Source: UBA6183 sp943372215
GTDB lineage: Bacteria; Bacteroidota; Bacteroidia; UKL13-3
NCBI GenBank assembly: GCA_943372215.1
Contig: CALRXU020000002.1
Coordinates: 251,635-315,634, forward strand
Reading direction: 5' to 3'
DNA length: 64,000 bases
A program made the position numbers and the translations under genes. Below the pieces are notes generated by a model. That model had not been told where the DNA came from. It searched no databases and saw nothing but the letters and a program-made list of their open reading frames with translations. This document shows, in pieces, positions 44,475 to 54,094 of the stretch (its first letter is position 1; each line of letters starts with the position of its first letter).

Positions 44475-45392
44475 TTATGTGGTAATTTCGACAAAATTCT
44501 GTTTTTTAAATAATTGCACAAATCTTTTTTTGCCCTGCAAGTCAGTTAACGTGTTGATAACATACATTTTTTCTTTGTCCAAAAACACGTATGTTGTTTT
44601 ATCTGCAAGTTGCGGATTTATCTCAAGCCACACACTATCAATAACCTTGCCAGAAAAAACATCCAAATCTGCAATGGCTTTGTAGTATTTTAACCCATCT
44701 TCATCTGGCACAAATAATGCAGTGTGAGGTTCAAACAACAATACATTACGGTGCATTTGGGCTGATTCGCTTGCTTTAATGTAAGGTGGGTTGCTGATTA
44801 ACACCAATTTTTGCTGTTCCAACGGTGTTTGTTCTTGTATAAACTTGTTGAGTTGAGCTGGGTTTAGCATATCTACTTGAGCAAATACAACAGCTGCCTT
44901 ATTCATGTTGGCATTTTGCCTAGCCACATCAAGCGCTTCAGGGCTAATATCAATACCAATTACGGTTGCTTCAGGAATATTTTTTTTAATGCTAATGGGT
45001 ATGCAGCCGCTGCCTGTGCCTAAATCTATAAAAACAAGGTGTTGAGCGGCACTGTTTTTATATTGTTTCAGGATAAGTTCAACCAACTCTTCAGTTTCAG
45101 GTCTGGGGATGAGCACATTTTTATTTACCATAAACTTTAAGCCACAGAACCAACTGTAACCAAGCACATGTTGCAATGGCTCACCAGTTAGCAGTTTATC
45201 AAGTATGGTGTTAAAGGACTGAATTTCTGGTTCAGTAAGGGTTTTATTCAATATTTGCAGTTGGTGAGGTTTTATCAGCAGCAACTCCGAACAAACCAGT
45301 TGGGTAATGGCTTTTGCTTCATCCGCATCGTATAAAGTGGTGAGTTTTTGGGTAAAATCACTAAAATAATCTTTTGCCTGAACGGTATTCAT
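44475..45392 (-). CDS. prmC: Release-factor glutamine methyltransferase
   Basis: 305 aa from the ATG at 45392 (MNTVQAKDYF). Methylates the Gln of the GGQ motif in RF1 and RF2. Landmarks: an N-terminal helical domain; 'LLTGEPLQHVLGYSWFCGLK'; 'VLIPRPETEELV'; the SAM site 'FIDLGTGSGCIPIS'; and the N-P-P-Y catalytic motif in 'LISNPPYIKASE'. The frame is open to 45602, but the extra N-terminus is on the opposite strand of ribD and lacks family similarity. It is 18 bp upstream of the T9SS cargo gene. Confidence 0.94.
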   Translation of the reverse strand: MNTVQAKDYFSDFTQKLTTLYDADEAKAITQLVCSELLLIKPHQLQILNKTLTEPEIQSFNTILDKLLTGEPLQHVLGYSWFCGLKFMVNKNVLIPRPETEELVELILKQYKNSAAQHLVFIDLGTGSGCIPISIKKNIPEATVIGIDISPEALDVARQNANMNKAAVVFAQVDMLNPAQLNKFIQEQTPLEQQKLVLISNPPYIKASESAQMHRNVLLFEPHTALFVPDEDGLKYYKAIADLDVFSGKVIDSVWLEINPQLADKTTYVFLDKEKMYVINTLTDLQGKKRFVQLFKKQNFVEITT

Positions 45393-45428
45393 GGGAGCAA
45401 GATACAAAAACCTTATTTTCGCTGGGTG

Positions 45429-46484
45429 ATGAATCATGAGATTTATATGCAGCGTGCGCTTGAATTGGCAAAACAGGGAGAGGGCAATGTTTCTCCTAAC
45501 CCACTGGTTGGTGCGGTAGTGGTTTATCAACAGCGTATTATTGGCGAAGGGTATCACCAAAAGTTTGGTGAAGCCCATGCGGAGGTAAATGCCATCAATC
45601 AAGTAAAAAATAAGGAGTTATTGCCGGAGTGTACCGTTTATGTTACCCTAGAACCTTGCAACCATTTTGGTAAAACGCCACCTTGCTCTCATTTGCTGGT
45701 TCGCTCAGGCGTTAAGCATGTGGTAATTGGTATGGTTGATCCCAATCCTTTAGTGGCTGGCAAAGGTATAGCTTATTTAAAGGAGCATGGGGTAGAGGTA
45801 AACAGTGGTGTATTGCAAAAACAATGTGAGGCTTTAAACAAACGTTTTATCACCTACTATCAAAAGCAGCGGCCATATATTATTCTTAAATGGGCGCAAA
45901 GTGCAGATGGTTTTATTGCTCCTGAGCGCAATGGAATTTCTCAGGAGGTGTTTAATCAACAACGAATGATTACGGGAGAGTTGGCGCAAATGTACACACA
46001 CCAGTTAAGGGGTAGGGAAGATGCCATTATGGTAGGTACCAATACCGCAATTAACGATAATCCGCAACTCAATACCAGAAAATGGAAAGGCAGAAATCCG
46101 GTACGTGTGGTATTGGATGTAAACAACCGTATACCCACGGACAGCCAAGTGTTTGATGGCTCCCAACCTACCATTGTGTTTACAGGTGCATTGCCACAAC
46201 AGTCAACGCAACCACAGCTAAAGTATATTGAGCTTAATCGGGGTGAAGGCTTGTTAACGCAGATCATCACCCATTTATACCAACAACACATGCAATCTGT
46301 AATTGTTGAAGGTGGCACCAAGTTATTGCAAACGTTTATCAATGCCCATTTATGGGATGAAACGCAGGTTTTTACTGCTCCCAAAATACTCACCAATGGG
46401 GTGAAGTCGCCTGTTTTTGAGCATCAGGTGGCGGATTCCATTTTATTGGGTGACGATCAATTAAACATTTATTATTCCGCATGA
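45429..46484 (+). CDS. ribD: Bifunctional riboflavin deaminase/reductase
   Basis: 351 aa from the ATG at 45429. The N-terminal cytidine-deaminase-like domain has zinc ligands in 'GEAHAEVNAI' (His/Glu) and 'LEPCNHFGKTPPCSH' (two Cys). The C-terminal reductase domain (about 145-350) has 'ILKWAQSADGFIA', 'REDAIMVGTNTAINDNPQLN' and 'QSVIVEGGTKLLQTFI'. It converts the pyrimidine precursor of riboflavin in two steps. Divergent from prmC with 36 bp between start codons, so the promoters must overlap. Stop overlaps the next gene (ATGA). Confidence 0.95.
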   Translation: MNHEIYMQRALELAKQGEGNVSPNPLVGAVVVYQQRIIGEGYHQKFGEAHAEVNAINQVKNKELLPECTVYVTLEPCNHFGKTPPCSHLLVRSGVKHVVIGMVDPNPLVAGKGIAYLKEHGVEVNSGVLQKQCEALNKRFITYYQKQRPYIILKWAQSADGFIAPERNGISQEVFNQQRMITGELAQMYTHQLRGREDAIMVGTNTAINDNPQLNTRKWKGRNPVRVVLDVNNRIPTDSQVFDGSQPTIVFTGALPQQSTQPQLKYIELNRGEGLLTQIITHLYQQHMQSVIVEGGTKLLQTFINAHLWDETQVFTAPKILTNGVKSPVFEHQVADSILLGDDQLNIYYSA

Positions 46485-47329
46485 TTTATTTAATACTAAG
46501 CGTTTGTGCTTCTGTTTTGGTAGTAAGCTACTTTAAACTGTTTGAGCAATTTAAAGTAGATACCCTGCAAGCCATTGTGGTCAACTACATTACCTGTACC
46601 ATCATGGGCAACCTCATGTCTGATAAGCCCATTGTTACAACACCATTTTACACAGAAGCATGGTTTCCATATACCCTTGTTTTGGGTTTTCTGTTCATCA
46701 GCATTTTTTATTGCATTGCACAAACTGCCCAAAAAGTTGGCGTTTCAATCAGTATGGTAGCGGCTAAATTATCAGTAGCCATTCCGGTGCTGTTTGCGGT
46801 TATTGTTCACCATGAGGGTTTAGGTTTTTACAAGGCACTTGGCATAGCATTGTCATTAACAGCAGTGTATTTTATCACCAGCATTCAAACCACTGGTAAT
46901 GCAGCAAAATTCTGGTATTTACCACTTTTGGTATTTGTTGGCAGTGGTTGTATTGATACGTTGCTTACCATCATTAACAAACAATTTATCCCTCCCGCTG
47001 ATACCAACTCCATATTGAGTGTGGTGTTTTTAACAGCATGTGTGTTGGGTTTGTTGTTTCTCCTAGTTATGCGCATAAAAGTAAGTGTAAAGTCATTACT
47101 TTGGGGTGTGGCATTGGGTATTCCCAATTACTTCAGCATGTATTTTTTATTAAAAACCCTTCAATCATTTAAAGAGTCGAGCATTGCTTTACCCATGAAT
47201 AATATTGGCATATTAATGGCCACTGCTTTAGTAGGATGGTTGTTTTTTAAGGAGCAATTGCACACCAAAAAAATGATTGGATTGGTTTTGGCCATTGTTT
47301 CTATCCTTATCCTTTCGTTTTATCAGTAA
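46481..47329 (+). CDS. EamA/DMT-family transporter
   Basis: 282 aa with ten transmembrane segments in two repeats of five, the DMT layout. A Lys-containing loop 'FKESSIALPMNNIGILMATA' and the short C-terminal 'EQLHTKKMIGLVLAI' match EamA proteins. Substrate unknown; coupling to ribD suggests export or import of a flavin-related or other small metabolite, but this is only by position. ATGA overlap with ribD and TAATG overlap with yigZ. Confidence 0.85.
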   Translation: MIYLILSVCASVLVVSYFKLFEQFKVDTLQAIVVNYITCTIMGNLMSDKPIVTTPFYTEAWFPYTLVLGFLFISIFYCIAQTAQKVGVSISMVAAKLSVAIPVLFAVIVHHEGLGFYKALGIALSLTAVYFITSIQTTGNAAKFWYLPLLVFVGSGCIDTLLTIINKQFIPPADTNSILSVVFLTACVLGLLFLLVMRIKVSVKSLLWGVALGIPNYFSMYFLLKTLQSFKESSIALPMNNIGILMATALVGWLFFKEQLHTKKMIGLVLAIVSILILSFYQ

Positions 47330-47946
47330 TGCCAATTGACGATACTTATAAAACTCTAGCAAAACCAGCAACCGCAGAGTTTAAAGACAAAGGAAGCCGA
47401 TTTATTGGTTTTGCTTTTCCCATAACGGCAGAAGAACAGGTTAAACAACAATTGTTGTTGCTGAAAAAAGAACACCATGCAGCAGCACATTTTTGTTATG
47501 CTTACCAACTTGGTCCAAAGGGCGAAGTGCAGAAAAGCAATGACGACCGAGAGCCAGCCAATTCAGCGGGGAAACCTATTTTAAGAAGCATACTGAACAG
47601 TGGGCTTACCAATGTGTTGGTAGTTGTGGTGCGGTATTTTGGGGGTAAGTTATTGGGTGTTCCAGGATTGATTCATGCTTACGGGGAAGCCGCAAAACTC
47701 GCATTGGTCCAAGCAGAAGTGCTTGAATTGGTGATTACAGAACGTGTGCAAGTAACGGGTAACTTTGTGGATGAAAATGAATTGTATAAGGCATACAAAC
47801 AATTTGACGTGAAAATGATTAGCCATGAATACAACCAACACCAATTTATCAGTATCTATGAAGTAAGGAAAAATAAAAGCCAAGAGCTATTGAATAACCT
47901 TAAAAATAAACGTTTATTTGAGTTGATAAATTTATCGGAATTATGA
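47329..47946 (+). CDS. yigZ: YigZ/IMPACT-family protein
   Basis: 205 aa. N-terminal UPF0029 domain with 'KDKGSRFIGFAFPI', 'HHAAAHFCYAYQLG', 'SNDDREPANSAGKPIL' and 'VLVVVVRYFGGKLLGVPGLI' followed by H-A-Y-G, the hallmark of this family, then a DUF1949-type C-terminal domain. The family is thought to bind nucleic acid or ribosomes, with poorly known function. It is translationally coupled on both sides. Confidence 0.93.
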   Translation: MPIDDTYKTLAKPATAEFKDKGSRFIGFAFPITAEEQVKQQLLLLKKEHHAAAHFCYAYQLGPKGEVQKSNDDREPANSAGKPILRSILNSGLTNVLVVVVRYFGGKLLGVPGLIHAYGEAAKLALVQAEVLELVITERVQVTGNFVDENELYKAYKQFDVKMISHEYNQHQFISIYEVRKNKSQELLNNLKNKRLFELINLSEL

Positions 47947-49637
47947 GATTGATTGTAACAATACTAGGAGTTTTAAGCTTTCAGTTGGTTTTTGCTCAGC
48001 AACAAATTGCGGAAGAATTATTGCAAAAACAAGCAACCGCAAGATTTGCATCCCAAGCAGAAACATTAACTGATAAGGTGTTGGATGCCGAAAATCCTGA
48101 TCCGTTAAACACAAACTTGGTGCTGGTGAGCAAAACTAGCAGTAAAATAGGCAACCACTATTTTTACCAGCAATACCACTTGGGAGTGCCTGTTTATGGG
48201 GCATTTTTAAAAGTAAATACCAACCACAAAGGGCAGGTGCTCAATACGTTTAATACCTTAATCAATACCAACAATTTTAATGTGCCAACAAAGCAAGCGC
48301 TTGAAAAAAGTTATTGGGTGGTAAATGGCGATGCCTTGTTGCAAACTGTTGCCCAAACAGCTGATGGCATGTTTACACTAAATACGGTTTCAGGGCAAAC
48401 AGTGTTTAGCAGGGATAATAAATTGTATTTTACAGATACCATTATTAAAGCAAGGGTGTTTAATCCTGACCCGCTTACCACGGCTGGTGTTGAGTACGGA
48501 AAAAATGGCACTTACAAACATTTTAACGATAGCGACTATGCCTTAATCAACAACGAGCGGAAATTGGTAACCATGCCTGCACGATACGATAATGGTAAGT
48601 TTGTTTTACAACATAAATTTGCCCGTATTGAAGACTTTAGCGGTCCCTCAATAGCTCCTGCAACTTCAACTACCGATAGTTTTATGTTTACCCGCAAACA
48701 AAGTGGGTTTAAAGACGTGATGGCTTTGTACCACATTTATGCTACCCAATTGTACATGCAAACATTGGGTTATAATAATTTGGCAAATTTTCAGATAAGA
48801 GTGGATGCCCATGCGTTAACTGCCGATCAAAGTTTTTTTACATTTACGCCTGATACTACCTTGAGTTTTGGCACAGGTGGCGTTCCTGATGCAGAAGATG
48901 CCGATGTAATTGTGCATGAATACACACATGCCATGATTTTTAGTTTAAATGCTGATGGCATTGTTGCCAACGAAAGACGGGCCTTGGAAGAAGGAATTTG
49001 TGATGCCTTTTGTTGTGCCTATTCAAAACGGATAAACCCTTTTAATTGGAAAAGAATTTTTAGTTGGGATGGGTATAATGAGTTTTGGAATGGCAGAAAC
49101 GGTGCTTCCAACAAAACCTATACCGATAGGATTGGCGATTATTACAGTGATAGCGAAATATGGAGCAGTGCCATGAATAATATTTCAGAGGCTTTGGGAG
49201 AGGACAAGTGCCTGAAGTTGTTATTGGCCATCATCCCTCAATTAAGCCCTTCAACCACTTTGCCACAAGCAGCTAGGTTGATGTATGATGCAGACAGCAT
49301 TTTAAACAACAGCAAAAACAGGTGGTATTTGGCTCAAGAGTTTAATGCACGCAAGTTTGGCTCTTTTCCAACAGGCATTAATGATGTGGTGCAACAATCC
49401 TTGTTTAACCTGAGCAATACCAGTGCATTTGCACAAGGCACAGGTAGCGCAGTGTTGCAGTTTAAGCAAGTTGGTGAAATGCAAGTAGAGGCCATCAACA
49501 TGCAAGGTGAAGTGGTAAAAACATGGGTGGTAAAAGAGAATCTAACCCTAAACCCAGATGACTTTGCAGCTGGGGTTTATTTTATTCGCGTAAATGATAA
49601 AAGCACCACAAGTGCCATCAAGTTGATTAAATACTAA
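47943..49637 (+). CDS. T9SS-sorted zinc metallopeptidase (M36/M4-like) with FTP propeptide
   Basis: 564 aa with signal peptide (about 1-18). An FTP-like propeptide covers about 55-110 ('YFYQQYHLGVPVYGAFLKV'). The catalytic domain has H325-E-Y-T-H329 and the distal Glu350 in 'LEEGICDAF', a gluzincin arrangement. A type IX sorting domain (about 495-564) ends with 'GVYFIRVNDKSTTSAIKLIK' then Tyr. It should be a secreted or surface protease activated by propeptide removal. ATGA overlap with yigZ makes it the last gene of the ribD operon, an odd placing for an exported protease. Confidence 0.88.
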   Translation: MRLIVTILGVLSFQLVFAQQQIAEELLQKQATARFASQAETLTDKVLDAENPDPLNTNLVLVSKTSSKIGNHYFYQQYHLGVPVYGAFLKVNTNHKGQVLNTFNTLINTNNFNVPTKQALEKSYWVVNGDALLQTVAQTADGMFTLNTVSGQTVFSRDNKLYFTDTIIKARVFNPDPLTTAGVEYGKNGTYKHFNDSDYALINNERKLVTMPARYDNGKFVLQHKFARIEDFSGPSIAPATSTTDSFMFTRKQSGFKDVMALYHIYATQLYMQTLGYNNLANFQIRVDAHALTADQSFFTFTPDTTLSFGTGGVPDAEDADVIVHEYTHAMIFSLNADGIVANERRALEEGICDAFCCAYSKRINPFNWKRIFSWDGYNEFWNGRNGASNKTYTDRIGDYYSDSEIWSSAMNNISEALGEDKCLKLLLAIIPQLSPSTTLPQAARLMYDADSILNNSKNRWYLAQEFNARKFGSFPTGINDVVQQSLFNLSNTSAFAQGTGSAVLQFKQVGEMQVEAINMQGEVVKTWVVKENLTLNPDDFAAGVYFIRVNDKSTTSAIKLIKY

Positions 49638-49642
49638 CTATT

Positions 49643-50121
49643 TTATATATATCCGTTTCTTTACCAATAAAATTTACTCGGGTAAATAATCGTAAATAAT
49701 ACAAACTAAATTTTCCTAAGCATATTGCGTGATAACTCTTTGCCCTCGCTTTACAAGAGCATAATGTTCAATTAAGCTCTGCTGCCAACCGTACCTTAGG
49801 ATATCTACAGTTTAGGACGGTTAATTTATTTCAACGGTAAATGAACAATGCACTTTAAAGCGGCATTTGAGGTTTTTATGTAAAAGGCAAGTATTGTTGT
49901 TGAGCGCAGGGTTTGGCAAGCAATCACGAAGCGAAGCGGCTGTGATTGTGTGGTTAACAACAATACGTAGCCTTTAGTAAAAACCTCAGCAGCCTTGATT
50001 TTTTCGGTTACCTTTTTTATCTAAGAAAAAAGGTAACTGGGGTTTGGGGCAAAGCCCCAGCAAAAGGAATAACTGATTGTTTAAGGACGTTTAACTTACC
50101 AAGGAAAACGGATATACATAA
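49643..50121. mobile_element. MITE-like structured element with inverted ends
   Basis: This 479-bp stretch fills the gap between two convergent genes and has no credible reading frame. Its ends are inverted repeats: 49643-49658 and 50106-50121 match at 15 of 16 positions, the inner 11 (tatatccgttt and complement) perfectly. Inside are a long imperfect hairpin with arms about 49868-49901 and 49956-49988, nested caatcac/gtgattg, a perfect 12-bp stem at 50007-50018/50026-50037 and a ctgggg/ccccag stem at 50037-50060. It looks like a non-autonomous element or a structured RNA. No target duplication was made out. Confidence 0.5.
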
Positions 50122-50122
50122 T

Positions 50123-52321
50123 TTACTTTATCGTTACCCGAATTCCTGTATAAATAATCCTCCCCATAATAGGGCCCCAAATCATGCTGGCATCAAAGTG
50201 GTTTCCAAAAGGATTTTGTGCATCAACAATCTGGTGGTGTTGCATAAAATTAAACAGGTTTTCAGCACCTACATACAACTCCCATTTTTTAAATGCCCTT
50301 GTTATTTGCGCATTAACCGTAACATAAGGTTGGCTATAAGCTGGCATGCGGTGGTGGTCTGGGTTGCTTTGTGTTTGTGGCAAACGTTGCTGTCCAAACC
50401 ACTTAAAAGTAGCATCATACTTCCACTTATCAAAGCGGGTGGCATAGGCAACATTAAACAATATCCGATCTTTTGCTACCAAAGGTTTGGTAAGCAATCC
50501 TTCACGGTAGGTTGTTTTTACATCCTGGTATTTATAAGCCAATCTAAACTCTAATTTTTTTATGGGCTCATAAATTAATTCCGTTTGAAAACTGTTGCTG
50601 TATGATGGTCCGTTCAGGTTGTAAAACAACAATTGTTGGGCATTGGCATCCATATCAGCCACCACTTGGTTTTCAAAATCAGTGCGGTAATAATCTACCA
50701 TAACCGTTATTTTTCCATTGCCAATTTTACCAAAATGGGTGATGGATGTGCCATAGTTCCAGGCCACCTCTGGGTTTAATTTCTCCAGCACACGCACCTC
50801 CCTGTTGCTGGCCATGGCAGCCGAATTTTCAATAAACACATTGGCCACGCGCAGCCCGCGCCCGCCACTTACCCGTAAAGCGGTTTGTTTGGCCAACTGG
50901 TACTTTACATGCAAACGCGGGTTAAACAAAGGCCCAAACATGTTGTGGTAATCTGCACGAGCACCTAATAACACACTAATTTTATTCAGCATATCGTAAT
51001 GGTATTCCATAAACACACCCGGCACTTGTTCCGTGCGGTTAAAAGCAGAATCGTTGTAATGCTCACGGTAACCATCAACCATAAAACTGACCCCAGCTTT
51101 AAACTTATGGTCAGTAGTTACAATCATACTTTGGTAAATGAGGTTGGCATACAGGGTTTGTTGCGTGCCGTGGTAGGTTTTGTAGCCAAAGTAAGCATCG
51201 TGGTCGTAAGCTTTTGCGGTGGTAATTAAGCCCAAACTTTTATAAGGTTGTGATTTAAACCCTACGGCCACTTTGCTAAATGCCTCCAAATGTTTGGTGT
51301 TAATGTTTACCCCATAAATTTGGCGGTTGTCGTTTTCTGCTTTGTTGTTAAAGCTGGTTTGTCCTCCTATTCGGTTATCCACCAACGCATTTACACCAAA
51401 ACTGGCCATGAGTTTACCCGGGTCTTCATACTTCCAACGGTTCATCAGGTTGTATTGGTAACCCAAAGGCATATCCAAAAAACCATCGTCATTAAAATCG
51501 TTTCGTTTGATAAAAGTACTGGCATGGGTTAACAATAAAGTGCTCCATTTTTTATTGAAACGATGCCCCACATGCACATTGGTTTCAAGCCTGCCTAAAT
51601 CTCCGGCATAGGCGTTAATAAACAACCGGTCAGCCTTTTCAGGCTTGTCCAATTCAATATTAATTTGCCCACTCATGCTTTCGTACCCATTTACAATGCT
51701 GCCCACCCCTTTGGTAATGCTAATGGATTCTATCCAAGTGCCCGGTATGTGGGTAAGGCCAAAGTTGGTGCTTAGGCCACGTGGCCCTTGCATTTGTTCG
51801 GTGAGCATTTGGGTATAAGCTCCGTCAAGGCCCAATACCTTAATTTGTTTGCTTCCACTCACTGCATCGCTGTAGCTTACATCAACCGTTGCATTGGCTT
51901 CAAAGCTTTCGCTTAAATTGCAGCAAGCCGCTTTTTTTAGTTCAGCTTTGCCCAGTGTTTGTTTGTTAAATGGGTCAATCATGCTTATACTCATGGCTGC
52001 TTTCTCTTCGCGCACCACAGCTTCTTTTAACTCATTATCGGGGCGTAAACGTATCACCACTTCTTTGCTGCTGGTTAGTCCAAACAAGGTATCTGTTTCA
52101 TAACCCGTGTAAGCAATAATCAGGGTGTCTGGCAAACGGGCCGGAAGGGCAATTTCAAAAATACCGTTGAGGTCGGTATTGGTACCTTTTTTGGCATGTA
52201 ACCAGTAAACACTGGCTCCTATAATGGCTTTGCTGTCTTTTTTATCGCTTACCACGCCTTTTACCTGTGCGTTAACTAGCAACGTGAAACAACAGGTAAC
52301 TATTGTCAAGAAAATTTTCAT
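50123..52321 (-). CDS. TonB-dependent outer-membrane receptor
   Basis: 732 aa: signal peptide (about 1-18, ending VNAQ), carboxypeptidase-like regulatory domain (about 19-93, 'KGVVSDKKDSKAIIGASVYW'), plug domain (about 120-230) and a beta barrel ending in 'GRIIYTGIRVTIK'. 'AACCNLSESFEANATVDVSY' carries an unusual Cys pair just before the plug. Energy from TonB drives import. The next gene upstream (52392-52844) is a Cys/His-rich HYC_CC_PP-type protein on the same strand, so a metal such as copper is a plausible substrate (inference). Confidence 0.9.
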   Translation of the reverse strand: MKIFLTIVTCCFTLLVNAQVKGVVSDKKDSKAIIGASVYWLHAKKGTNTDLNGIFEIALPARLPDTLIIAYTGYETDTLFGLTSSKEVVIRLRPDNELKEAVVREEKAAMSISMIDPFNKQTLGKAELKKAACCNLSESFEANATVDVSYSDAVSGSKQIKVLGLDGAYTQMLTEQMQGPRGLSTNFGLTHIPGTWIESISITKGVGSIVNGYESMSGQINIELDKPEKADRLFINAYAGDLGRLETNVHVGHRFNKKWSTLLLTHASTFIKRNDFNDDGFLDMPLGYQYNLMNRWKYEDPGKLMASFGVNALVDNRIGGQTSFNNKAENDNRQIYGVNINTKHLEAFSKVAVGFKSQPYKSLGLITTAKAYDHDAYFGYKTYHGTQQTLYANLIYQSMIVTTDHKFKAGVSFMVDGYREHYNDSAFNRTEQVPGVFMEYHYDMLNKISVLLGARADYHNMFGPLFNPRLHVKYQLAKQTALRVSGGRGLRVANVFIENSAAMASNREVRVLEKLNPEVAWNYGTSITHFGKIGNGKITVMVDYYRTDFENQVVADMDANAQQLLFYNLNGPSYSNSFQTELIYEPIKKLEFRLAYKYQDVKTTYREGLLTKPLVAKDRILFNVAYATRFDKWKYDATFKWFGQQRLPQTQSNPDHHRMPAYSQPYVTVNAQITRAFKKWELYVGAENLFNFMQHHQIVDAQNPFGNHFDASMIWGPIMGRIIYTGIRVTIK

Positions 52322-52391
52322 TGAATTGATTTAATAAAGATGAATAAATAAAAAATAACTGCATAAACACCAGTTGATTATTTATATCATG

Positions 52392-52844
52392 CTAAATTAA
52401 ATACGTTTGAATAAGGCTTAAATAGCCCTGCTTAGGGTGTTTAGCAGGTGGCGGATTAGGCGGTTTAACCTCATTTAAGCGAATAACAGCAAGTGGGTTT
52501 AGGTTGTTACAAACCATGCTGTTTAATGCAATACTTTGCAGGTAATGGTTGGTGCTATTTTGTTGTGGGGTGGTTACTGATTCGTCTTCAATGTTTTGAT
52601 GGAAATAGGAGTACGTACAGCAGCTTTTAGCTACTTCTTGTTGCGGAGCCGACTCATGGCTGCAACAGCTTTTTTTGCGTGGTTGCTGGTGGTGTTCACA
52701 GCTATTGCTCACATTTGTAAATGATACCACGGCTTTGCCGTTTTCTGCCGAGCAAACCATTTTAAACACATGTATGCCAGTATATCCCCAAACAATGCAG
52801 CAGGATAAAAATAAAGCAACAGCTAGGTGAAGTAATTTTCTCAC
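52392..52844 (-). CDS. HYC_CC_PP-type Cys/His-rich protein
   Basis: 150 aa with an N-terminal hydrophobic segment (about 4-22). Cysteine groups: C15-C16, 'MVCSAENGKAVVSF', 'SCEHHQQPRKKSCCSHE' and 'KSCCTYSYF', then a C-terminal 'KPPNPPPAKHPKQ'. The order H-x-C, C-C and P-P-P fits the Bacteroidota HYC_CC_PP family, which occurs beside TonB receptors. Probable metal binding. The start is GTG at 52844. The frame lies upstream of, and is probably co-transcribed with, the TonB receptor gene. Confidence 0.75.
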   Translation of the reverse strand: MRKLLHLAVALFLSCCIVWGYTGIHVFKMVCSAENGKAVVSFTNVSNSCEHHQQPRKKSCCSHESAPQQEVAKSCCTYSYFHQNIEDESVTTPQQNSTNHYLQSIALNSMVCNNLNPLAVIRLNEVKPPNPPPAKHPKQGYLSLIQTYLI

Positions 52845-52925
52845 GACCAGACAAATGTAAGCATAAACTTCAAGATGTCAAATTATACCAATTGTAATAC
52901 TATAACCGACCAATCTGTTATGGTA

Positions 52926-53930
52926 TTAATAGAAACGTTTAAAGCCAACTGCCTGCCTCACTTCTGCCAGGGTTTTAGCAGCACTCTCCCGGGCTTTTTC
53001 AGCGCCTTGTTTGGCTACTTTAGCCAGCAGCACATCGTCTGCCTTAATGGCTTCAATGTGCTCACGAATAGGGGTAAGGAAGGTGATGATGTCTTCTGCC
53101 AATTGTTTTTTTAAGTCTCCGTAACGGATGGTGCAATTGGCATAAGCCGCAGTAAAGGTGTTCAACTGTTCTGGTGTAGAAACCACTTTGAGCAAATCAA
53201 ACAGGTTTTGCACGGCAGGGGTTGGCGTGGTATTTTGTTCAACAGGGCCACTGTCAGTAACCGCGCGGCTCATTTTTTTTCTGATGGCTTCGGGGCTGTC
53301 AATTAAGTTGATTACGTTGTTATCGCCATCACTTTTGCTCATTTTGCCGCCACCTTGCAGACCGGGTATTTTCACCAGTTCGCCCCCATAATTAAAGGCG
53401 TGTGGTTCAGGAAACAATTCCGTTTGGTACATGCGGTTAAAGCGGTTGCCAAAGGTGCGGGCCATTTCCAAATGTTGTTCTTGGTCTTTACCAACGGGTA
53501 CTTTAACGGCTTTGTGAATGATGATGTCAGCCGCCATCAACACTGGGTAGGTTAACAATCCTGCATTGATATTATCAGGTTGTGTGCGGGCTTTTTCTTT
53601 AAATGAACTTACACGCTCCAATTCTCCTTTGTAAGCATGCATGTTCAGCAGCATGTACAACTCTGGAATTTCAGGTAAATCACTTTGGATGTATAAGGCA
53701 CAAGCCTCTGGGTCCATGCCGCAGGCCAGGTATTCAGCCAACACTTGTTTTACATTTTCATGCAAATCAGCAGGGTTGGGGTGGGTGGTAAGCGAGTGGT
53801 AATCAGCTATAAAAAAGTAGCAGTTGTACTCATGCTGCATTTTTAAAAAATTGCGCACTGCCCCAAAGTAATTCCCCAAGTGTAAGTTTCCGGTTGGCCT
53901 AATGCCGCTAACTACAATTTCTTTTGTCAT
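52926..53930 (-). CDS. trpS: Tryptophanyl-tRNA synthetase
   Basis: 334-aa class I aminoacyl-tRNA synthetase charging tRNA-Trp. The HIGH-like motif is 'RPTGNLHLGNYFGAV' near the N-terminus and the KMSKS motif is intact in 'GGGKMSKSDGDNNVI' (about 193-207). 'YPVLMAADIIIHKAVKVPVG' then K-D-Q-E-Q-H marks the tryptophan pocket. Length and layout are usual. ATG at 53930. Confidence 0.97.
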   Translation of the reverse strand: MTKEIVVSGIRPTGNLHLGNYFGAVRNFLKMQHEYNCYFFIADYHSLTTHPNPADLHENVKQVLAEYLACGMDPEACALYIQSDLPEIPELYMLLNMHAYKGELERVSSFKEKARTQPDNINAGLLTYPVLMAADIIIHKAVKVPVGKDQEQHLEMARTFGNRFNRMYQTELFPEPHAFNYGGELVKIPGLQGGGKMSKSDGDNNVINLIDSPEAIRKKMSRAVTDSGPVEQNTTPTPAVQNLFDLLKVVSTPEQLNTFTAAYANCTIRYGDLKKQLAEDIITFLTPIREHIEAIKADDVLLAKVAKQGAEKARESAAKTLAEVRQAVGFKRFY

Positions 53931-54026
53931 TTAAGCAAAGAAAGTAAAAACGAAGCCCACAAGCAAATGGTTTGATGTTGTAACTGTATTTAGCTTTTGT
54001 CACTACCACACGTAGGGGATTGGTTA

Positions 54027-54060
54027 CGCTGAACTTCGTTTTGGGTGGGAGTGATGGGGG
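54027..54060 (+). repeat. Dispersed ~35-bp repeat, copy 1
   Basis: cgctgaacttcgttttgggt followed by gggagtgatggggg. Related copies lie at 54495, 56392, 58558 and 58596. It sits in the 164-bp gap after the trpS start, which otherwise shows nothing. Confidence 0.7.
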
Positions 54061-54094
54061 AAGAGATTATAAACACTTAACTATTCGCTAATTT

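Noticed and set aside
44475..45602. 375-aa version of PrmC
   Set aside because: The extra 70 residues are antisense to ribD and unlike the family; the ATG at 45392 is the natural start.
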